NCBI RefSeq assembly: GCF_000949385.2
Contig: NZ_JYKO02000001.1
Span: 3,088,648 to 3,152,647, forward strand
DNA: 64,000 nucleotides
From: Pseudomonas sp. LFM046
GTDB lineage: Bacteria > Pseudomonadota > Gammaproteobacteria > Pseudomonadales > Pseudomonadaceae
Direction: 5' to 3'
Positions 58,312 through 64,000 of this stretch are shown in pieces. Under the pieces are notes generated by a model that did not search any database, was not told the origin of the DNA, and saw nothing but the letters and a program-made list of their open reading frames with translations. Each line of letters starts with the position of its first letter. Position 1 is the first letter of the stretch. Both the position numbers and the translations under genes were made by a program.

Positions 58312-60165
58312 TCAGAAGTTGATGCCCAGGCTCAGGGCCACGAAATCCCGGTCGCCACGAGTGCCGTAGTCGCCATCGAAGTAGTTGGTGTACGACAGGC
58401 TGGCGTAGTAGGTGCTGTTGAGTTCGGCATCCAGGCCGACGCTGACGGCCGTGGAACCCTCGCTGAAGCCGGAACCCTCTGCCGGTCCGTAACCCTCCAC
58501 GTCGTGGGACCAGGACAGGTTGGGCCTGAGGTCGATGCCGGCGATGGCATTGGCGTAACTCCAGACTGCGCGGGCTCGATAGCCCCAGGAGAACGTCGTG
58601 GTAAAGCCCTTGTCATTGCAGTGCTGCGGCGTCTTTGAACTGGCCAGACAGACACTGTTGTCCGCCAGTTCGCCGGGGCCGAAGGTGCTGTTGCGCCCGT
58701 AGCGCGGACCGAACCTGCCCTCCAGGCCACCCACATGGGTCGCGCCGACCTCACCGATCAGCACCAGTTGGTCGGCGCCCATGACCTGGCTGAAGGAGTG
58801 CGTAGCGGTGACCTGCGCCTGGGTCACCTCCTTGCGCCGATAACCGTTGTTCCGGTGACTGTCGAGCGCCGGCAGTACCCCATTGGCAACCAGCGGCGAG
58901 CGCGACGGATCGTTCAGCGCCGCCTGGACCAGGTCGACGCCATTGAACTGCAGCGGCAGGTTCGGCCGATAACTTAGCTCGCCCTGCAACGCCGTGCCGC
59001 TGGCGAGGGTGGTGGCGAAGCTCAGGCCGTACAGGCGGATGTCCTCCGGATACTGCACGAAGTACTGCGAGGTGCCGGTGCGCAGTGCGCCCACGATCTG
59101 GCGCCCCCCAGCCGAGCCGAGCAGCCTGGCGCAGGAAGCCAGCGGCAGCCCGAGGTTGGCGCACAGTTGCGGGACGAAGTCGTTGTTGGTCAGGAAGGGA
59201 CTGCTGATCGATCCGGTATAGGGCAGGCGGCTGTGGTAGTTGGCCACGTAGGCCCCGAACTCGGTATCCAGCGCCGGCACGAACCAGCGCATGGACAGGC
59301 CCCACTGGCCGCTGTTGCGGGCGTCCTGGTCACCGGCGCGACCGAGCCGGATGCCTTCTTCGTTGAGCTGGACGCCGAAGGGTGTCAGACCGGCCACCGC
59401 CAGGGGGTTGCCGGTCAGGTTGGCGCCGACGTCCAGCCCGACGCAGCCGTCAGGTACGTAATCGTTGCCGGAAAAGAAGGTGCCGCAGTTGTCCAGATTG
59501 GTCTGTTCCCAGTCCAACTGGTAGAAGGCATCAGCCGAGAGGTTTTCGCTGAGGTTCTGCGACAGGTAGAACATGTTCACCGGCACCAGGCCTTCCTTGA
59601 CCTCGGAGCCCGGCCGGCGCAGCGCCGCCAGGTTGGCCGGGTTGATCACGTTGAGCCCGCCCTGGATGAAGGTGCTTTCGCCCCAGTTCACCACCTGTTT
59701 GCCGAGGCGCGCCGAACCGGGCTGATCGGCGATGGCGTAGTTGTGGTAGAGAAACGCGTCGAGCAACTGTGTGCCTGCGGACTTGATGGCGGTCTTGCGC
59801 CCGGCATCCTCGACGTCCTTGAAGCGCTGGCCCTCATCACGCAGGGCGTAGTCGTACCAATAGCTGCCGCGCAGGAACAGGCCACTGTCGCCGTACTTCA
59901 GCTCGAGGTCATGCACACCCTTGAAGAGTTTCGAGAACACATCGCCGGCACGGTAGTTGCGGCGCCCGTCGTCACCGTTGGCGCTGCGCATCAGGTCGTG
60001 CTCCGGGTCCTCGGTGGAAACACTCGCGCCGATGGTTAGCGAAGAATCCAGCTGACCATCCACTTCACCGAGGCGGAAGTTCAAGGCCGAAGCCGGAGCG
60101 CTCATGCAACCGAGCGAAAGAAGCAGTAATGGATATCGTGTTGCCCCGCAAATCTTAATTATCAA
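58312..60165 (-). CDS. DUF1302 outer-membrane protein
   Basis: The 617-residue protein has a signal peptide (LLLLSLGCMSAPASA) and then LNFRLGEVDGQLDSSLTIGASV, the usual DUF1302 opening. The frame ends in a beta-strand with terminal Phe (FVALSLGINF), as in outer-membrane barrels. Blocks such as LDAFLYHNYAIADQPGSARLGKQVVNWGESTFIQGGLNVINP are family-typical. Transcription probably starts in the AT-richer 269-base gap shared with the divergent LysR gene. Confidence 0.88.
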   Translation of the reverse strand: MIIKICGATRYPLLLLSLGCMSAPASALNFRLGEVDGQLDSSLTIGASVSTEDPEHDLMRSANGDDGRRNYRAGDVFSKLFKGVHDLELKYGDSGLFLRGSYWYDYALRDEGQRFKDVEDAGRKTAIKSAGTQLLDAFLYHNYAIADQPGSARLGKQVVNWGESTFIQGGLNVINPANLAALRRPGSEVKEGLVPVNMFYLSQNLSENLSADAFYQLDWEQTNLDNCGTFFSGNDYVPDGCVGLDVGANLTGNPLAVAGLTPFGVQLNEEGIRLGRAGDQDARNSGQWGLSMRWFVPALDTEFGAYVANYHSRLPYTGSISSPFLTNNDFVPQLCANLGLPLASCARLLGSAGGRQIVGALRTGTSQYFVQYPEDIRLYGLSFATTLASGTALQGELSYRPNLPLQFNGVDLVQAALNDPSRSPLVANGVLPALDSHRNNGYRRKEVTQAQVTATHSFSQVMGADQLVLIGEVGATHVGGLEGRFGPRYGRNSTFGPGELADNSVCLASSKTPQHCNDKGFTTTFSWGYRARAVWSYANAIAGIDLRPNLSWSHDVEGYGPAEGSGFSEGSTAVSVGLDAELNSTYYASLSYTNYFDGDYGTRGDRDFVALSLGINF

Positions 60166-60434
60166 AACCCTTATCCTCTTATTATTTTAAAACTAAGCAT
60201 CCCCTCACTTAACCAGCACATCTTTCAGGCAATAAACCAACAACCTCTCGACAAACCTGAAAGTTCAAGAGAGAAAATTCAAAGAAGGATTTCTTGCACC
60301 AACTTGCCAGATCAATTTATCTGGCAGTGGTATGTTCAAAGTTTCGAGGCCATACTAAGAGCCCATTTACGGCCCTACAAATATCGTCTTTCGATAGATG
60401 CCATATCACTTCGGCATAGCCTGGAAACCGCACC

Positions 60435-61373
60435 ATGACGCTCAAACAACTCCGCTACCTCATCGCCATTGCAGAAGCCGGAAGTTTCTCGGCCGCAGCG
60501 CGGCGGGCCTATATTGCGCAACCGGCCCTGAGCCGGCAGATCGGGCTGCTGGAAAGCGAACTGGAGATGCAACTGCTTGAGCGACTGCACGACGGCGTGA
60601 CCCTCACCGACGCCGGTCGCCGGCTCTATGAGGTCGCCCGGTCGGTAGTGCAGAAGATCGATTCGGTGAAGGACGAGCTGGAGTCGACCAAGGGCAACCC
60701 GAAGGGCCATGTGTCCATCTCCATCCCGGTCACGGCCTCCGCATTGCTGCTGCCGGCCATCATCACCCGGGCGAAAGCGAAATTCCCGGGCATTGAACTG
60801 ACCGTGCGCGATGGCCTGAGCAAGGAAGGTGGCCAGGCCATCGAGTTGGGCAAGGTGGACTTCGGCATCGTGCCGAACGCCGAGGATCTGGAGCACGTCG
60901 CCGTCGAACCGGTGTTCATCGAGGACCTGTACTGGATCGGCCCGGAAGGGACGGCCACAGGTGGCGACACCACCACCCTCGCCGAGGCAGCGGCCAGCCG
61001 CCTGGTTCTGGTGCCCCGGACGCTGCATCTGCGCCGCCGCCTCGAACAGGCCGCGCTGGAGGCCGGCGTGGAGTTGAACGTGGTCTACGAGCAGTACTCC
61101 ACCCACGGCATCGGCAGCATGGTGCGCAACGGGCTGGCCGCGACCATCAGCAACTGGCCAGCGGTCGAAGAACTGCAGAACGCGGTGGCGCGGCGGATCG
61201 TCGAGCCACCCATCCGCCGCACCGTTGCCATCGCTCACTCGATCCACAGGCCGCTGTCATTCGCCGCGTCCTGCATGCGCGAACTGGTCCGCGCGATATT
61301 GGTGGAGGCGGTGCAATCCGGCCGCTGGCGGGGCGAGCTGATCCAGCAGCGCGCGCCCGTCGACGATCTGTGA
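60435..61373 (+). CDS. LysR-family transcriptional regulator
   Basis: The 312-residue regulator has an N-terminal winged helix (MTLKQLRYLIAIAEAGSFSAAARRAYIAQPALSRQIGLLESEL) and a LysR co-inducer domain. It resembles the Nac/CynR-like group. It is divergent from the DUF1302 gene and convergent with the MFS gene (one-base gap), so it likely controls the DUF1302-DUF1329 operon and perhaps the CoA genes. The inducer is unknown. Confidence 0.9.
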   Translation: MTLKQLRYLIAIAEAGSFSAAARRAYIAQPALSRQIGLLESELEMQLLERLHDGVTLTDAGRRLYEVARSVVQKIDSVKDELESTKGNPKGHVSISIPVTASALLLPAIITRAKAKFPGIELTVRDGLSKEGGQAIELGKVDFGIVPNAEDLEHVAVEPVFIEDLYWIGPEGTATGGDTTTLAEAAASRLVLVPRTLHLRRRLEQAALEAGVELNVVYEQYSTHGIGSMVRNGLAATISNWPAVEELQNAVARRIVEPPIRRTVAIAHSIHRPLSFAASCMRELVRAILVEAVQSGRWRGELIQQRAPVDDL

Positions 61374-61374
61374 C

Positions 61375-62673
61375 TCAGCGGGCGGCGCCGGCCGCGACGG
61401 TATACCTGCCCTGCAATTGCTCGCGAGACTTCTGCGGGTTCATTCCGGCCAGCCCGACCACGCCGGCGATCACCAGAATCGCGCCGCAAACCAGGTAGCC
61501 TCGGGCATAGCCGCTACCATCCAGACCGCCAGCGGCCTGGACCAGAATGCCGGTGACCACCGGGGCCGACAGTCCGGCCAGGGAGGCGAAGGCATTACCG
61601 ATAGCCAGAATGCTGCCGCGCTGCGCAGTCGGCGTCACCTCCGCGAGCATCGCCGGACCGACCGAATACATCACCAACGCAAAACCACTGCCCAGGGTCA
61701 TGCAGACCAGCCGTTCGACCATCGACAACCCCGGAAGGATCAGGGCCGCCGTCAGCAACCCGCTGAGGAGCAGGCAGATCGAGACGAACATCCCGCGGGC
61801 TACGCGGGAGGGCAATCCCCGGCGCAGCAGGCGCTCCGACCACCAGGCCATGAACAGGCTCATCGGCGTGGTGACCAGCACGAACAGGCCGAAAAGGCGT
61901 CCCGAATTCAACGCATCGATGCCCATACCCACCTCCAGGTAGGACGGCAACCAGGTCAGGGTCAGGGCCAGCGACCAGTTGGCGGCGAAATGGCAGAAAT
62001 AGTTGCTCAGCACGGTGCCGTCGCCGAGCAGGCGGCGGTAGGGAATCCGCTCGACGCTCATACTGGCGCCAGGCAGCGCTTGCGCGTTGTCCAGCTGGCC
62101 TTCCCGCCCCAGGTGGAACCAGGCGACGCACCAGACCAGACCGACTGCGGCCAGCACCGCGAAATTCGCCCGCCAACCGTAGTGCAGGCTGATCAGCGGA
62201 ATCAGCACCCCGGCCAGCAGCAGGCCCATGGCGCTGCCGGAATGCAGCAGGGCCACCGGCATGCTGCGCTTGTCGTCGGGAAACCACTTGTACAGGGCAT
62301 GGGTGGCAACCGGCGAAGCCGGGCCCTCCCCGACGCCGAGCAACACTCGGCAGGCGATGATTGCCCATAACGAAGTGGTGAACAGCATCGGCAGCTGAAC
62401 CACTGCCCAGAACGCGCCCATGCCCAGCAGCAGGATGCGGGCGGGATGGCGGTTGGCAAGGAAGCCACCGGCGACCGCGGCCATGGAGAACAGCCAATGC
62501 AGGCTGCCGCCGATCAGGCCGAACTGCGCCGGTGTCAGCGCCAACTCCTTCATCATCGGAACCGCGACCAGGCCGATGACCACCTTGTCGAGGAAGTTGA
62601 CCAACATCATCACCGCCAACAGGGCGGCGATTGTCCAGGCAGCCCTGGGGTTGTAGGCAGTTTCGCTGCGCAT
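61375..62673 (-). CDS. MFS transporter, anion/aromatic-acid-like
   Basis: The 432-residue permease has about twelve hydrophobic segments, and its first segment contains the VNFLDKVVIGLVAVPMMKEL motif. GVGEGPASPVATHALYKWFPDDKRSMPVALLHSGSAMG is the mark of the anion-cation symporter/aromatic acid group. ATG 62673 is chosen to match the family's start (a polar lead, then AAWTIAALLAVMML); the frame open to 62943 is inside the neighbouring gene. It probably imports the acid degraded by the cluster. Confidence 0.87.
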   Translation of the reverse strand: MRSETAYNPRAAWTIAALLAVMMLVNFLDKVVIGLVAVPMMKELALTPAQFGLIGGSLHWLFSMAAVAGGFLANRHPARILLLGMGAFWAVVQLPMLFTTSLWAIIACRVLLGVGEGPASPVATHALYKWFPDDKRSMPVALLHSGSAMGLLLAGVLIPLISLHYGWRANFAVLAAVGLVWCVAWFHLGREGQLDNAQALPGASMSVERIPYRRLLGDGTVLSNYFCHFAANWSLALTLTWLPSYLEVGMGIDALNSGRLFGLFVLVTTPMSLFMAWWSERLLRRGLPSRVARGMFVSICLLLSGLLTAALILPGLSMVERLVCMTLGSGFALVMYSVGPAMLAEVTPTAQRGSILAIGNAFASLAGLSAPVVTGILVQAAGGLDGSGYARGYLVCGAILVIAGVVGLAGMNPQKSREQLQGRYTVAAGAAR

Positions 62674-62750
62674 CTGAAATCCCTGCTTGTTGTTATCAGC
62701 GACAGGAGCACGAAAACGTGGCCGCCCAGGAATCTGGGCGGCCGAAGGGG

Positions 62751-63914
62751 CTAGCCCGGCATCAGGAGGCCCTTGGCGATGGTGTTGCGCTGGATCTCGC
62801 TGGTACCGGTCAGGACGCGCATCATCCGGGTGGCGCGGAACAGCCATTCCACCGGGTTGCCGCGAATCAGCCCGGCGCCGCCGTGTACCTGCACCGCGCG
62901 GTCGACGATACGGAAGGCCGCCTCCGAGGCGAACAGCTTGCACATTGGCGCCTGGACCTTGATATCGCCACCGGCGTCGTTCAGTGCGGCCGTGGCGAAC
63001 ATCATGCTGCGCGCGGCATGCAACTCGGTGGCCATGTCAGCGATCATGTGGTTGACCGCCTGGAACATGGCAATGGGCTTGCCGAACTGGACGCGGGTAC
63101 GGGCGTAATCGATCGACAGGTTCAGCGCCAGGCCGGCCATGCCGAGCATGGTCGGGCAATGCAGCAGGCGGTTGAGGGTGATACGCCCCATCGCCAGCTT
63201 GAACCCCGCCCCCTCCTCGCCGAGCAGGTTCTGGGCCGGGACCCGGACGTTATCCAGCAGGATGTTGCCGTGGCTACCCGCCCCGGACATCACCTGGTAG
63301 TCCGACTCGACTCGCACCCCCGATGACTTGAGGTCGACGAAGAAGGCCGAGATGCCTGCTGCCCCACTCCCCGGCCCTGTGACCGCCAGCAGCACGGCGA
63401 AGTCCGCGTAGGGGGCACCGGAGATATAGCGCTTGGCGCCATCGAGCACGTAGAAGTCACCGTCGCGCCGCGCGCTGGTCTTGATCGCCGAAGCATCGGA
63501 ACCGGCCTCCGCTTCAGTGAGGGCGAAGCACACCGCCTTCTCCGCCCGGCACACCGGCTGCAGGAACTTCTCCACCTGGACGCCACTGGCGACGCGGAAC
63601 AGGTGACCTATGCGCGGCGGGCCGCTCAACTCGCCGAGCACGTGCGGGGCAAGCATCGAGCCGGTGAGAATGGCGGACTCCTTCACCGCGCACAGGTCGA
63701 CGACGTTCAGCCCCGCGCCACCCAGGTCTTCAGGCAGCATCACGTTGTAGAAACCCAGTTCGCAGGAACGCTTCCAGACGTCCCTGAGGATTTCCCTCGG
63801 ATGTGCCTCGCCCCATTCGAGGTTTTCCTGCTTCTCCAGCGGGATGATTTCGTCGCGGATGAAGGCGCCGAGACCGGCGATGATGTCTTTGGCTTTTTCG
63901 CTTGGTTCGATCAT
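62751..63914 (-). CDS. Acyl-CoA dehydrogenase
   Basis: The 387-residue flavoenzyme has the FAD/substrate motifs CFALTEAEAGSDASAIKTSA (near residue 130), a central SGAGSHGNILLDNVRVPAQNLLGEEGAGF and a C-terminal YARTRVQFGKPIAMFQAVNHMIADM plus VQVHGGAGLIRGNPVEWLFRATRMMRVLTGTSEIQ. A catalytic glutamate is not at the usual GYG position, but GGAG lies there. It fits a short- or branched-chain acyl-CoA substrate; exact substrate unknown. Adjacent to an acyl-CoA synthetase gene upstream. Confidence 0.9.
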   Translation of the reverse strand: MIEPSEKAKDIIAGLGAFIRDEIIPLEKQENLEWGEAHPREILRDVWKRSCELGFYNVMLPEDLGGAGLNVVDLCAVKESAILTGSMLAPHVLGELSGPPRIGHLFRVASGVQVEKFLQPVCRAEKAVCFALTEAEAGSDASAIKTSARRDGDFYVLDGAKRYISGAPYADFAVLLAVTGPGSGAAGISAFFVDLKSSGVRVESDYQVMSGAGSHGNILLDNVRVPAQNLLGEEGAGFKLAMGRITLNRLLHCPTMLGMAGLALNLSIDYARTRVQFGKPIAMFQAVNHMIADMATELHAARSMMFATAALNDAGGDIKVQAPMCKLFASEAAFRIVDRAVQVHGGAGLIRGNPVEWLFRATRMMRVLTGTSEIQRNTIAKGLLMPG

Positions 63915-63936
63915 TTCAGTTCAACTCTCCGCGGCT

Positions 63937-64000
63937 TCAAATCTTGCGATCGCTGTCTTTCCAATAGGCGTTTCGAACCAGGCGGCGCACGACCTTGCCG
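63937..64000 (-). CDS. C-terminus of an AMP-binding acyl-CoA synthetase (partial)
   Basis: The last 20 codons read GKVVRRLVRNAYWKDSDRKI and then stop. GK-VRR-LR...YW resembles the C-terminal lysine motif of the adenylate-forming family (catalytic Lys in GKV-R). The gene extends past the right edge. It would activate the carboxylic acid for the dehydrogenase encoded 23 bases away. Confidence 0.65.
   Translation of the reverse strand, partial: GKVVRRLVRNAYWKDSDRKI

Overview
The window is high-GC, densely coding DNA typical of Pseudomonas in the broad sense. The genus call rests on a pqqA-E operon with a near-invariant 23-residue PqqA, the erc/exa/ped ethanol-oxidation genes, a GcsR-controlled glycine-cleavage operon, and Pseudomonas-type REP repeats with a RAYT transposase. 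The species cannot be fixed from sequence alone; no rRNA or tRNA gene was seen.

Positions 1-41000 hold a PQQ-dependent alcohol-oxidation island. On the minus strand lie a truncated ABC transporter, the ercA-ercS pair, and the PQQ operon pqqA-B-C-D-E-H. Next come exaC (aldehyde dehydrogenase), a chemoreceptor-like gene, a broken BRO-type gene and one quinoprotein alcohol dehydrogenase. That enzyme carries an Asp-X-Asp metal signature, which points to a lanthanide-dependent PedH-type enzyme rather than a calcium ExaA/PedE type. It is followed by the usual 'quinoprotein relay' set (zinc metallohydrolase, SoxYZ-like carrier, periplasmic binding protein, PedF-like cytochrome c), two tandem paralogous micro-ORFs, and a plus-strand operon of binding protein, YVTN propeller and ABC exporter. 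Then come a multicopper oxidase with a SCO-cytochrome c fusion, a CXXCW rhodanese-like protein, the ErbR/PedR1-type response regulator, an EamA permease, a RAYT transposase among REP pairs, a NahK/ErcS'-type hybrid kinase with a FIST sensor, a porin, and the detached pqqF. A dyad built on CTACC-WW-GGTAG recurs upstream of many of these units and is a candidate shared operator.

Positions 41000-50200 hold two small unknown genes, then gcsR and its likely target operon gcvH-gcvP-sdaA-gcvT. A clear sigma-54 promoter precedes gcvH. No glyA lies in the operon.

Positions 50400-55020 are accessory: a lipoprotein, a second multicopper oxidase-SCO pair, a conserved basic mini-protein, and an exported protein made of ten 13-residue repeats, set beside an AT-rich intergenic stretch.

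Positions 55100-64000 look like a CoA-dependent catabolic cluster for an unknown hydrophobic or acidic substrate: CaiB-type CoA-transferase, two DUF202 membrane proteins, a DUF1329/DUF1302 envelope pair, a LysR regulator, an MFS permease, an acyl-CoA dehydrogenase and the tail of an acyl-CoA synthetase.

REP/REPIN repeats and two other palindromic families fill many intergenic gaps. At two loci a REPIN has been duplicated in tandem together with the 3' end of the neighbouring gene.
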